From: Clytia hemisphaerica
Lineage: Eukaryota > Cnidaria > Hydrozoa > Leptothecata > Clytiidae
Assembly (NCBI GenBank): GCA_902728285.1
Contig: CACVBU010000363.1
Span: 186,001-250,000 of the forward strand
Direction: 5' to 3'
DNA length: 64,000 nucleotides
The notes below the pieces were generated by a model. It saw only the letters and a list, made by a program, of their open reading frames with translations. It ran no database searches and was not told the DNA's origin. Below are positions 1 through 10,512 of the stretch, in pieces. The position numbers and the translations under genes were made by a program. The stretch's first letter is position 1; the number at the start of each line of letters is the position of its first letter.

Positions 1-257
1 TCATGAATATGCTATTTTGATAGTTAATTTGACAAGAAATTTAATCATTTTATTGATGAAATGAAGGCTTTATCTTTTTTATCTTTTGAAGTGGTACCCT
101 GGTGATACCATTATGACTAGATATCCTGTTGCTAGGGAAATGCATAGTGACCAAATCAAAAAATCAAGTCGAGCTTAATTTCCTAGTTTGTTTGAAGCAA
201 CACAGCTTGCTTAGAATGGTCGAATGATTAGTTTGCTTCAAGACTTTAACGAGTCAG

Positions 258-393
258 GTAAGTCAACTAAAAATTGATTTTAATGAATTTTGACGAAATT
301 CAATTTAAGTTTGTGTGGACTTTGTGTCACCCTGTTCTGTACTACTCCTCGCACAGGCGATTCTTTATTTTTTGAAAAATGTCTCTCCTGTAG
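258..393 (+). other. Probable 5' UTR intron of the HEPN-like gene
   Basis: A consensus donor (GAGTCAG then GTAAGT) sits at 257/258 and an acceptor (CTCTCCTGTAG) ends at 393, 33 bases before the ATG at 427. The sequence upstream of 258 has stops in all frames, so it is read as a non-coding first exon whose start is not visible. This is inferred from splice motifs only. Confidence 0.5.
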
Positions 394-426
394 GTACTAG
401 TGAGCTCCTTCCATTAGAAATAAATA

Positions 427-1137
427 ATGGTTGACAATCTGAATGATCAGCAAAATGTTGGTATTGATGAAAACAAATGTCGAGAATGGATGAAGATAGC
501 CAGATCTGTTCAAGTGTGTCTCAAACAAAACTTAATTGATATTCTACACGATCCTGAGATAGATGGTCTTCCAAAGAATTCAAAGGACCGAGACGACATT
601 CTAAACAAATATCGTCAAGTAAATGAAAATGAATTAAAAAAGATGATTATGTTTGGGCAATTAGATTTCATTTCAAAGGATGGACAATCTCAAATCAGGA
701 GATTATGTATTCCAAATCTGGTTTACTTAATCAATCAGTTAACCAATATTGATAAGATAGATTCTGGTAGATTTGCTGGTCTTTCCAGTGCGTTGGAAAT
801 CCATCAAGATATTTATAAAGGTTCAATCACGTCCATGGAAGAAGAGAATTTCCAGAGCCTTTGGAAACGAATTCATGATGTATTGATTGTTCTTGGATAC
901 TCTGAGATGCCAGTTTTCCACTATCTGAAAGAGAAAGCATCGATTGATGAGATAGATACTGAACAAATTGAGGTTCTAGATGTACGTTGCAGATCTTTAA
1001 AGGCCCTGGATAACGATATCGAAATAAAACAAAGAGAAATGAGCTATTTGATGGACTTGGTCAAATCTTATAGTTTGAAGGAACAGCAAATTGACGAGAT
1101 TTGTTCTGGTTTGGCTGCTTCACAATCTCGAGATTAA
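427..1137 (+). CDS. Divergent HEPN-like protein (DZIP3/hRUL138-type)
   Basis: A single-exon reading frame of 236 residues. It opens with a basic/aromatic helix (CREWMKIARSVQVCLKQNL), followed by a G-L-P turn near residue 47 and predicted helices to about residue 170. This layout resembles the DZIP3/hRUL138-like HEPN proteins that are expanded in cnidarians and some other invertebrates. Those proteins start with a similar W-x-R/K-I-A-R-x-V-Q-x-C-L helix and carry a G-L-P motif. The last 60 residues look like a coiled coil (KQREMSYLMDLVKSYSLKEQQIDEI). The HEPN R-x4-6-H motif is not clear, so RNase activity should not be assumed. A 5' UTR intron ends at 393. An AATAAA at 1722 could end the transcript. 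The gene converges on the ARID3 gene. The CDS is fairly likely; the family assignment is from memory of the pattern and is tentative. Confidence 0.6.
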   Translation: MVDNLNDQQNVGIDENKCREWMKIARSVQVCLKQNLIDILHDPEIDGLPKNSKDRDDILNKYRQVNENELKKMIMFGQLDFISKDGQSQIRRLCIPNLVYLINQLTNIDKIDSGRFAGLSSALEIHQDIYKGSITSMEEENFQSLWKRIHDVLIVLGYSEMPVFHYLKEKASIDEIDTEQIEVLDVRCRSLKALDNDIEIKQREMSYLMDLVKSYSLKEQQIDEICSGLAASQSRD

Positions 1138-1357
1138 AGTGGTTCTGAAGGAGCCTCGTTTCACCAATATTGACGGAAATATTTTGAGTCATGAACTTTG
1201 GCGGATTATTCAGGTAGTCGATTTAAAGAGAGTGCCAGTTGTTAGAGATTTTATGTCTACATGCAATTCAAATAGAACAATTTTATAAAAACAAAATTCA
1301 ATGTTTCTTATAAAAGCGTTGTGAATTCATAAAGTTTTGAATTTTGACTTTTTAGAA

Positions 1358-1545
1358 GATATATTTTATGAGAACAAGACGCTCAATTTTGGAAAAAAAT
1401 TGAGAACAAATTAAGAATAATCCCAGCCTCAGATTTCAGAAATGCCTAAGAAAATGCCTCATTTAAGTCCCTAGATTTTATAAATCACAAAGTAATAAGA
1501 ACAATCGAGGCTGAGCCAAAATTTACTGATTGTTAAAAAAAAGCC
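1358..1545. repeat. Degenerate copy of the TA-flanked MITE family
   Basis: Contains TTTTATGAGAACAA at the left, repeated 'taagaac'/'gagaac' words with 'CCAGCCTCA', and 'aataagaacaatcgaggctgagcc' at the right. These are the same words as in the copies at 29436-30227 and 33179-33550. The outer ends are eroded. It lies in the likely 3' UTR of the HEPN-like gene. Confidence 0.5.
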
Positions 1546-2089
1546 TAAGTCTAAAGAAAATATGTGCTATATGTCAAAAACTGTACTTTTTGTTGTAAAG
1601 ATATTTTAAAGTAAGATTGAATGTGTATAATAGTAAATTTCAAAATTGATAAAGTTTTTTTTCAAAAATGCTTAAGGAATCGTCTTTCTTCTATAAAAAT
1701 CTCTTGAAATTATATACAAACAATAAATCAACAAAAAAGTCAAAAAATAAAAATGGATAACTCTAAGAAAAAATCTAAAAAAGATTGTGGTACAAAAATT
1801 ATCAAAACGCGAAATAAAATTGTCCATGCATTCTGAAAACTGTACTAGTAGTAGTATAAAAAATCTTTGTGTCGCACCAAATATAATAAAGTTTTTATAA
1901 TAAAGTCCGCAATATACAAACAAAACATCAATATATGAAAATCCGCCGCAAAAAATATCTCAATAAAATACTTAATAATAAAAATCTCTTTGTTGTTTTA
2001 AAATAATATGTACAAAAAAAAGTGTAGCGTAAATAAGACGTTTTGCATCCGAAGTAACTGGGAACTTTTTCTCTCTTCTTTGAAGGGAA

Positions 2090-5000
2090 TTAACGTTTGA
2101 TGTTTGTCAAAAGAGTACCACTATAGTATATACCATCTACCACAACAGATATAACTAATGCATTTTCAGTTCTTTCCTTAATGTTCAAGTTCATTTCTGT
2201 CGGGTTAGTTGACAATTTAACAGCATTAGAACTACCGCGATAGTCGTTAGGTAGTCGATGATAAGGTTTTGTATGCTCTGAACTAAATCTTGTTTCTTTG
2301 GGTTCGAAATCTCGAGTGTTGATAAAAGGTCGGACGTGATTGTAAGGTAATCTTGGTGGACGCTCTTTGTCATGAATGGTTTTTGGAGGTTGGATGTAGC
2401 CTGGTTTGCCTCGATTAGCACGCATCATGTAATAACTCTTTTGTACACAATCGTCGCAGTGGCATTTTTCAGGATACGGCGCGTGTAAGTGGGCTGAGGA
2501 CGAGTGTCGCCCTGACGTGACGACAGATTGTAAGTATTTTCTTTGTGTTGCGTAGTCTGGTCTCTGGTGGTGATATCTTGCTGCCAATTGCCGTTGGTTG
2601 TTATGTTCGGTTGCCATGGAAGTAAAAGACGTTCGATGGTGTTCAAAAGAAGGCGGTGGGTGGATGGGCGGTGTGCTATTCATTCTCCATGTTTCATCGT
2701 AAGGTGATTTTCGTTCTTCGTAGCGTTCTCTTTCTTTATCACTTTGAAATCTTTGTTGTTCTTCTTCTTCGTTGTCTGATTTTTCTCTTTCCTCACGATC
2801 TTCATTAGAAGGTGAAATAGACCTCTCTTTGTCATGTGTAATAGTGTCATTACGATCATCAGGGGTAGGGGATCGTTTAAATGTTGATGGTGGGCGCGAT
2901 TTCTCATGATCGTCAATTCGTTCGTTGGCGGCCGCCCATACACTCTCTTCCTCTTCCTTTGATAGCATTCGTTCCGCCCTGATGCTTTCACCGCCCTCCT
3001 TTTCATATGACAGTCTTCGGCGTTTGACCAATCGGTCAATGGAGTAGATTTCGTCGACAGATTTTGAACGCTCCTCTTCCTATAAGAGCAAATTATTAAG
3101 AATATTTTTAGAGTTTGAGAAGAAAATGAGAATAGCCGAGTCTCAAAAAAAATTTACCGGTCCTTTTAAAAGAACATGGTATGTTAAGTGATAATGGTAG
3201 AAACTTTTGAGAATAAGAAAATTTCGCAAGAACTAAAAAGTTTACAGGAAGAAAACTTTTCCGAATCTACATTTTCTGGTAACAACAGTTGACGAAAAAA
3301 TGGAAAAGTTTTACTAGGATGCAATTTCATCGTTAATAAGCGTATAAATTTTGGCATGAATGACCTTGGAGAAATATGCATAATCATAATTAGTGGTGTC
3401 AGCAAAATAAAAATCGTTTTGACCGTACATTTTTTTAGCGCAAAATATATGACTAGTAATTTAGGACAATCATTATTAATAAATTTAGAATAGTGGGCAG
3501 GGTATGGAAAATAAAGATCATTTAATTATCAGAAGCATAAATTGTACCAATGACCTTCATCCTTCCGAGCTATTTTTATCATTTTCTTTGTTTATAATGA
3601 TTTGGTAAGCAAAAACAATTTTTTTTTGATGACTCAAGGTCACTCGGTTCGAGTAATGATGATGTTTTAATATATCACCCCTTCTAGAAAACCAATTAAG
3701 ACTTATTTAGACTCTCTTTTAGTCCCGCTAAGGGTCCAAGGGTCAAAAGTCGGGCGGCACATACCCGTCAGCTCGCAACCCTAGTACCCCCCCCCCCCCC
3801 CCCGAGTTTAACTGGAATAATGCAGAATCCATAACGCGAAATCTTATCTCCAAAGACAAGACGGAAGAAAAAGTAAAACATCATCTTACCAATTGAGCCA
3901 GTTCGTTTTCATAACTTTTCCTCCGTTGAATCTCAGTACTTCTTGGCCGTTTCAAAACCGGTGGTGAAATCGAGGTCGATCGCTGAGCAACTGTATCTCT
4001 TGGCAACGGTTGTGATGATAAACGAAGCAAAGGATTTTCGGGGTGTTGCGCATAGTATTGTGGGAAAGCAGGATGCATTTCGTCGACACCACGTGTTTTC
4101 TGTTTTTCGTTCATGTAATAAAAATCCTCTTGTTTGATTGGTCGGATTTGAGGAGTCTGTTCTTTGATTGGTTTAGGACTATCCAATTGTTCACGGAGAA
4201 ATTGCTCGTTGACGCGGACGCCTCTTTGATAACATTCGAAACGATACAAAAATCGTGCGAATCTGAAAATAAAAAAACAATAAAGTAAAACATCCCGATT
4301 AATTTCTGTGGACAAACCCAATAACTACAAAAAAATTAGAAATCCATTATTCTACTATTTACGCGAGATTATGAGATATCCCGAAAATTCTTCTAACAAA
4401 ATTTACGTAAATACTTCGAAATGCATAACTTTAATAATATTTTTAAAACGTCGTCAGACCAACACTTAATTTGCAAAAATCTATCAAAGTTAAAATTAGA
4501 TGTTGCTAGAGTATTAAAATGCCAAAATATAACACAAGGGTAAAGTGTAGCCAAGACAACTACATCTCATTAATTCTAATTTTGGAGACACAATATTTGA
4601 CAATAATTTAACAGCTTGTAAATTCAAATTATACCCAGCTAAGTGCATTATTAGGCTTAAGATGCAAATGGTCACTTTCTTGAATGTGCAAAATTGTCAG
4701 CTGTAGATATTCTTGAGCAGGTAAAAAATCATTACAGACATAGTGTCCGTTCGACGGACCGAAGTGGGCTCACGGCAAGGTGAGCCTCATCAGTTCCGGT
4801 GTAATAATACAATAATTTATTCATTCATTCACAATTTATCGTGATGGTCGCAATCCTATAGAAAAGTTGAAACATTGAAAAAAGGCAAAATACTCACTGG
4901 TTTCGTAATGTATTAGCTGCACTGGTGATCGTCTTTGGCAAGTTCAATTCTCTGACTACAGCACTTAATTGACGTTTCTGGCAAACCTGAATAAGTTGAG

Positions 5001-6751
5001 TCAAAAATAAGAAGAATTATCAGACGGGTGTTGAAAACGAAGAATATTGCTTTGATCTAAATGTGTTTGTACAATGGAATCTCTTTAACCTCTATTTTTA
5101 ACTCCAACCTCTTTAGATCGAATGCCTCCTTAACTTGAAAATTTTTATGGTCCCTTCAGTTAACAATGCCTTATAAACCTTACTTCATAACTCGAAATTT
5201 CCTTAACTCGAACAAATTTTGTGTTCATCGTGCGTGTTCGAATTATGGAGCCTCCGCTGTAATTTATATCAAATTCGTGTGAAATTCCTTTTTTTAGATT
5301 CGAAATTAAGTATTGGAGTTTTTAAAAGTCGAAGGTACTCGGGGAAAGTTAATTCGTTTCGAGCTTTGCCTGGCTGGGGACTGGCTATATAAGGGTTAAC
5401 TGGAGAAACCAAACAACTTGTTCGAGTTAAAGTTCGAGGATTGCAGTGAGAGATGAATGAAATTATCGTGAGAGAGTTAAGTGGGCAGGTGTTCATTATC
5501 ACAGAAAAATGAGTGTAAATAATGAGTCCAATTTATTACCATTGGATTGGAATGGCTTGGCTTAGAGATTCAACACCTGGGACAAGGGTTGGGCACAACA
5601 ATACCATAGAGATAGTTAAGAGTATTACGAAATGCGTTACATTTTCTATTGAGTGCTATTAGTTTTAAAGCCAACTAGCGCAGTACTCATTTTAACAGAT
5701 TTCCTGTTCAATCTTCTTTCTGTTTTTGATCAATTCTTAAAAAATCAATACCTTTTCGAAGCCACCATGTTTTTGAACCAATCGATATAGATCAACCAGA
5801 TCTAATAATTTCTTTCCAACAATCGGAATTTTCTGTGTGATTTCAGTATCTCCTGAAAAAGAAAATTTATTTTTTTATTATATAAAAAGCAGCCGCACAG
5901 CTCATACTGACAAAGTAGAATTAAGAAAAAAATTTGTGCTCGTGCGGTTAGGTAGGGAAGCGGGAAAAGCCATTTTTTTGTTGATTGAAAACGCTGTGTA
6001 AGCTAATGGATACGCTTAAAAAGATGTAAGATTAGGATCTACTCTTCGACTCTTCGACCGCCTTTGAATGAATGGAGCTGAAATAAAAAAAATTAAAACT
6101 TTTACCTGTATTGACCATGAAAGCAATATAGTCGTCCAAAAACAAATGTCGATCCAATTCATTGTTCATCTCCTTCAGCTAAGAAAAGAAGATGACGAAA
6201 ATTCGTTCAATTTCCTGACAGCCTGAATAGGGAAGCCTAAATTTCCAATTCTTATTAGGTTTTGAGACTTTACCACAATCAAGATTTGAGACTTGACCAT
6301 AAGTAGGTTAAGAGAAAAATTTAGCAGAATGTTTTAAAAAATTAGCTGGATCTACGCGTAGTAAAAGGACCTTTTTGTTTGGGGAGTAATACACGAGACA
6401 AGATGAAATAAATTCTTTTACCTTCAAAAAAGTTTCGTGTACGATCAAACCTCTGGTTTTCTCATTCCTCTGTTGTTGTTGTTCTGCGTCATATCTCTCA
6501 ATAAAATCCACTTGACTGTAACTACACCGTCTTACACGTGGTGCCGGTTGTGTTGGTGGAAGTGCTGATTCAGCATTCTCATGGTGATGATTCAGCATTT
6601 TTTGTTGTTGTTGATGGTGGTGGTTGAAATTTTCTTTATTTGTATTTGGAGATGATTGTTGTTGATGATTAAGATAGATTTTTGAATTGGGGCTGTGATT
6701 GTTATTATTGTTGTATACGTTGGAGATTTCATCAGTTTCAATTTGCTTCAT
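2090..6751 (-). CDS. ARID3: ARID3/dead-ringer family transcription factor (six coding exons)
   Basis: Coding exons on the minus strand are 6751-6422, 6178-6106, 5852-5752, 4986-4898, 4262-3890 and 3079-2090. All junctions are GT-AG and keep frame (330+73+101+89+373+990 nt), giving 651 residues. Residues 1-95 are rich in N, Q and H. Residues about 105-215 form an ARID DNA-binding domain, with FLDDYIAFM, KIPIVGKKLLDLVDLYRLV, KHGGFEKV, LNLPKTITSAANTLR and FARFLYRFEC; the last matches the extended ARID of ARID3 proteins. An acidic/basic low-complexity stretch follows (about 330-435). The C-terminus has a REKLES-like strand (VISVVVDGIYYSGTLL, about 631-646), matching the ARID3 'INGVxYTGVLF' motif. 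ARID plus REKLES is diagnostic of ARID3. The Trp usually found after the GG-x-x-x-V helix is replaced (VCQKRQLSAVV). The start is chosen because an in-frame TGA lies 15 nt upstream. An acceptor at 6800-6801 marks a 5' UTR intron; the promoter is not visible. Confidence 0.9.
3721..3804. repeat. Fragment of a C/G-run repeat in an ARID3 intron
   Basis: AGTCCCGCTAAGGGTCCAAG through a run of 17 C (3787-3803). Nearly the same words occur at 52950-53025 (cagtcccgctgctggtccaagggtcaaaag ... ctagtacccccgg). It is one end of a repeat with C-run termini, related in style to 44126-44464. Confidence 0.5.
4735..4832. repeat. Possible 3' end of a SINE/LINE-like retroelement
   Basis: A GC-richer stretch with short hairpins (GTCCGTTCGACGGAC and GGCTCACGGCAAGGTGAGCC) runs into 'gtaataatacaataatttattcattcattcac', a simple tail typical of non-LTR 3' ends. 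It lies in an ARID3 intron. There is no coding content and the assignment is weak. Confidence 0.25.
5070..5261. mobile_element. pogo/Tigger-like MITE in an ARID3 intron
   Basis: It begins TACAATGGAATCTC and ends GAGCCTCCGCTGTA, with internal 'aactcgaa' and 'ttcgaattat' words. The TACAGTGGAACCTC...TAACTCGAA pattern is the familiar terminus of pogo/Tigger-type elements in animals, which insert at TA. It is 192 bp, non-coding and diverged. Confidence 0.6.
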
Positions 6752-6799
6752 ACTTGTAATTCTTCTTCACGCTTGATTTTGTTGATCAATATTTTTTTT
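6752..6799 (-). other. 5' UTR part of the first coding exon of the ARID3-like gene
   Basis: On the minus strand a pyrimidine-rich acceptor (ATTTCTTCTTTCAG) precedes position 6799, and the ATG follows at 6751. Any upstream non-coding exon lies at higher coordinates. It could be far into the gene-free region. Confidence 0.5.
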
Positions 6800-7187
6800 C
6801 TGAAAGAAGAAATTAAAGCTTATTAATTAAGTACAAGATTTATGAACCTTTTCACTTGATTCAACTTTGATACTAAAAAATCTAAAACTTAAAGTAGTCA
6901 AGTTTTGTTTTCATTTTCGTATGCGATAATTCCGATGAAAAATATGACAAACAAGCTTGTTTTTTCCTTGTGAGAACAATCGTATAAGAACAATTGGAGA
7001 ATCATTTTTCAGACACGCTTAAGAACAAGGATAAGCTCAGACAAAAAAAATTAAGTTCTTATAAATATAGAAAAGTGAAAATATTCGAGAGGAAAAAACA
7101 ACCTCACCCTATCCCATTGTAGACTCGTTAACTCTCTCTTTAAGTTAGCTCAATTTGAATATTGTCACATATGAAAAAATTACATTC

Positions 7188-7235
7188 AAAACAAACAAAC
7201 AAACAAACAAACAAACAAACAAACAAACAAACAAA
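7188..7235. repeat. (AAAC)n microsatellite
   Basis: About 12 units of AAAC, ending eight bases before the inverted repeat at 7243-7332. Confidence 0.9.
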
Positions 7236-7242
7236 ATATTCC

Positions 7243-7332
7243 CAGCTGGCACACAACGTTGTTTCAACGTTTATCTAACGTTCACAACCATTAACGTTAG
7301 GTGAACGTTGAAACAACGTTGTGTGCCAGCTT
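7243..7332. mobile_element. Short palindromic MITE (AACGTTG-type)
   Basis: The left arm AGCTGGCACACAACGTTG TTTCAACGTT is mirrored by AACGTTGAAACAACGTTG TGTGCCAGCT, 28-bp arms around a centre rich in AACGTT. Degraded relatives with the same AACGTTGAA words lie at 32157-32217, 41324-41400 and 48423-48447. Confidence 0.7.
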
Positions 7333-9553
7333 GGTTTGGAATTATTTCATAATTTCAAATTACTACCTTAAAATAATTCTGTAATACTGGTTCATACTAT
7401 AATATCTACTGTTGAATGGATTTTTAGAGATTTTTGAGATTTTATTTAAAAACTAACATGTGCACTTTTATATCCAAATTTGTGAGTTTAAAACATTCAT
7501 TAAATTTGATGTAAGGACTTATAATTCAAGGCGAGGTTTTTAATAATTTGAATAATTATTTTTGAAAGAAAATGCAATTTAATCAGTTTCCGTTTTCATT
7601 ATGTAACTTGATAATGATAATAATATCAAATTATAGAGACAAAAAATATCCAAAAAAAATTGATTTAATATTGACTGAGTATTGAAAATTCACTACGATA
7701 GTAAGTTTTTGAATTCATATTTTATGTTTATTTTCGGAAAAATTTCCTATGATGTCATTTCGCTAAGAAAACTCTTTAAACAGCCACTTGACATAACTGA
7801 TAAATAAATCGAAACCAAATTGGGCGTAAACAACTTGATTTGGTTTCACATTATTTTATCTTTTATGTCAAGTGTTTGTTCATCTAATTTTATAAAACAA
7901 ATTTATGGAGAGGTCATTTTCTGTTAAATATTAAAAAAATATAATATTATTCTCGCGATAGCTAGACCGGGAACAATTCAACCCTAAAAGAAAAATTCAA
8001 AGCTAAAACAATGATGGCAATTGTCAGTTTGAAAACATTTCAATTGCAACCATTTATTTTTGTACACTCCTTCAAAATAAAAAGATTTTATTGAAAGTAA
8101 ATAAGTATTTAAATGACGAGGATTTGATCGAAAAAATGAGAGCCAATGAGAAAATACAGTTTAAAAACAAATTAATGAAAAATATTTTGACAATGTCGAA
8201 ATGACGTGGTCATCATTTACGCCAGGTTTTAACAAAACACTTCAAGCGTCAAGACGACCAGCAAATGAGGCAAGATAGTAACCAATCATCAATTATTTTC
8301 CGGAAAAATTCTCACATATTTTTTCTCCGTATCGTAACCTACAATATTGAACTTAAACTCGAATTCAACAAATTCTTAAAGTTAACAATTAAATTTACTT
8401 CGACAAGAAACTGAGAATTTTACCGCTACCACTTGCAATTGCTTACCAAAGTTTGAGAAGGGCTCTCTGATGTATATTGTTTGCTGTTCACAATACCTTT
8501 TTAAAGCTAATAATTAAATAGCATATGTAACTCATAATTATATCGAAGCTGCAGAAAACCTTCCAAAAAGTTCAATAATCCTCAGCAAAGTCTGTTAAAA
8601 AATAGGTTAGTCTTTAATTTTAATGGATTAATGAGGGTATTTCTATTATTCGAATATTAAAATCACCAGAGGTCCAAGCCAACATACCATTACAAGTTCT
8701 AGATTAAAAAAGTTCAAATAAACCGCACCCATGAAATTATCCTAAAAACATCTCTACACCAATTGTACCAATCAACCAAAAATATATAAATCAATTTCCT
8801 TTAACTAGCATATATAATAAATTTTAAATAATAAGTTTATTATTCAGCACAATTTCCCTGATGCCAACCCACCCCTAAAATACCATAAAACAATATAAGG
8901 AAACAATTATAAGTCAAAAATAAAGAGAAAAACGAAAAATAAAATTGCGAAAGAATATATGTTTGTAGGAAGTTTAACAACTACCTCAACGCCCAAACAC
9001 GATAAAAGGTTCATAAAAATCCAGACCCACGTTTCTCCAACACGGTAGTGATAATACGGCTATAATTCTCTTAATTTTCGTCCGCCGGTAAAACGGCAAT
9101 CAATGTGTGTGTCATTTTTCCATCATCATCATTGCAGTATCAATGCTTTTTTTGATAATTACCGGTCATTAAGTAAAGACAATACATCGTGAAATAAATT
9201 AACAGTTTTTGATCATTAATCAAAAGTTGAAGAGAGAGAAAAAAAAGATAAAGACAATCAAAAACGCAAGATATAATGATTGCGACTTTGTTGAATAACA
9301 ATAGAATTGGTTAATGACCTGGCACTCTAAGAGACCCTGTAATTTATGTGCATACTTATGACGGCTCGTTACAAGTCAATTAGTGAGATTATCTTTTAAA
9401 AGAGTTGTTTGAAATATTTTGAGGAAAATGAGGGGCGAAATATTGGAACGCTAAAATCTACCTATGTGCAGTGTAGCACGTTGAGTAGGACTGTTAGACC
9501 TTATATCTGTTTTGGCCTGAAATAGGGGATAGGCGGACTGGGATATTTATGAC
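7333..9553. other. AT-rich gene-free stretch
   Basis: No reading frame of note, no clear repeats and no RNA gene seen. It may belong to the 5' region or first intron of the ARID3-like gene. Confidence 0.5.
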
Positions 9554-9734
9554 AATAGACCTTATCGGAGTTTTTTATTTTTCTAAAAAAGCAATGCATT
9601 GTGGGATTGTTTCGAGTGTGTTACAATAGAAATCTCTTAGGAACTCCTCGAGGGAATTCTATTGTAATACACTCGAAACAATCCCACAATGCATCGCTTT
9701 TTTAGAAAAATCAAAAACTCCGATAAGGTCTATT
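9554..9734. mobile_element. Near-perfect hairpin element, 78-bp arms
   Basis: The left arm 9554-9631 (starting AATAGACCTTATCGGAG) is repeated in reverse complement at 9657-9734 (ending CTCCGATAAGGTCTATT), with a 25-bp loop and only a few mismatches. It reads as a recent hairpin-type MITE; I see no convincing target duplication. Confidence 0.85.
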
Positions 9735-9910
9735 TCGATTAAATCTGGAAACTATTATATCGTGTACTCTCTATTCAATGGAATAGTTCACAAGTATTGA
9801 AAGCCTAAAAATATTGCATCGTGTACATAACGATTACATATGCTCTACCGTGAAGGGGGGGGGGGGGGGAGAGAATATTTTCTGGGTCCTATCCTTCTTA
9901 ACATCCCCTT

Positions 9911-10173
9911 CTCACAGACCAAGTAGAATTTTTTCAGCCAGTGGGGATCAAAATAACGGACTGAAAATCAATGGGGATTAATATTCCAATACCTTTTCTG
10001 GCTGGGGATTTAAATTCCTATGCTTTCAAATAGCAAAAATAGCATAAAATTCTGCAGCGAAGATGGTTTTATTTGATTATTTTCAGTGAAGACGGAGGAT
10101 AGAGGATAATTTTCCACCGGGACGATATTTTGGACAATTTACCAATGGGGAGGGGTCCCAGTGGGTCTGTAAG
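9911..10173. mobile_element. Diverged element related to 34335-34601
   Basis: CTCACAGACC at the left is mirrored by GGGTCTGTAAG at the right. Both this and 34335-34601 carry internal 'cagtggggat' and 'ggggtcccagtgggt' words. It is non-coding. A run of 15 G (9855-9869) lies just outside it. Confidence 0.5.
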
Positions 10174-10351
10174 ATTAGAGTTATCTAAAGTTAGGATTCT
10201 ATTGTCCCAGGGAACCTGCCTGTGTGTCGTTCTTCCGAAGAGACAAAGTAAAAAACGTTTCTCAAAACAAAGAGTCCATCTTAAAACAGTTTACAAATAC
10301 TAACTCCTTCCAATCCTGAACACTTCTTGAAAATACAATCTTTAAAACCAA

Positions 10352-10512
10352 TACACATTGCCGGGCGGGCATTTTTTTGTCCATTTTACCACCCTAAAAC
10401 CGTCCCAGTCTTTTTTGCACCTAAAGACAATAGAAAAAAGTGTAAAATAAGGATTGGATCGAGTTTAGCGTGGTAAATTAAATGATAAAGTGTCACGCGC
10501 CTGACTGCAATC
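10352..10512. mobile_element. Incomplete copy of the 200-bp TACACCTTTTCGAC family
   Basis: Shares 'ttttaccaccctaaaaccgtcccagtc', 'cctaaagacaatagaaaaaagtgtaaaa' and 'ggattggatcgagttta' with 19628-19827 and 36579-36778. Both termini are eroded. Confidence 0.75.

Noticed and set aside
2191-3039. Additional minus-strand frames overlapping the last ARID3 exon
   Set aside because: Shadows of the real frame; only the frame joined to the upstream exons gives a REKLES-like end.
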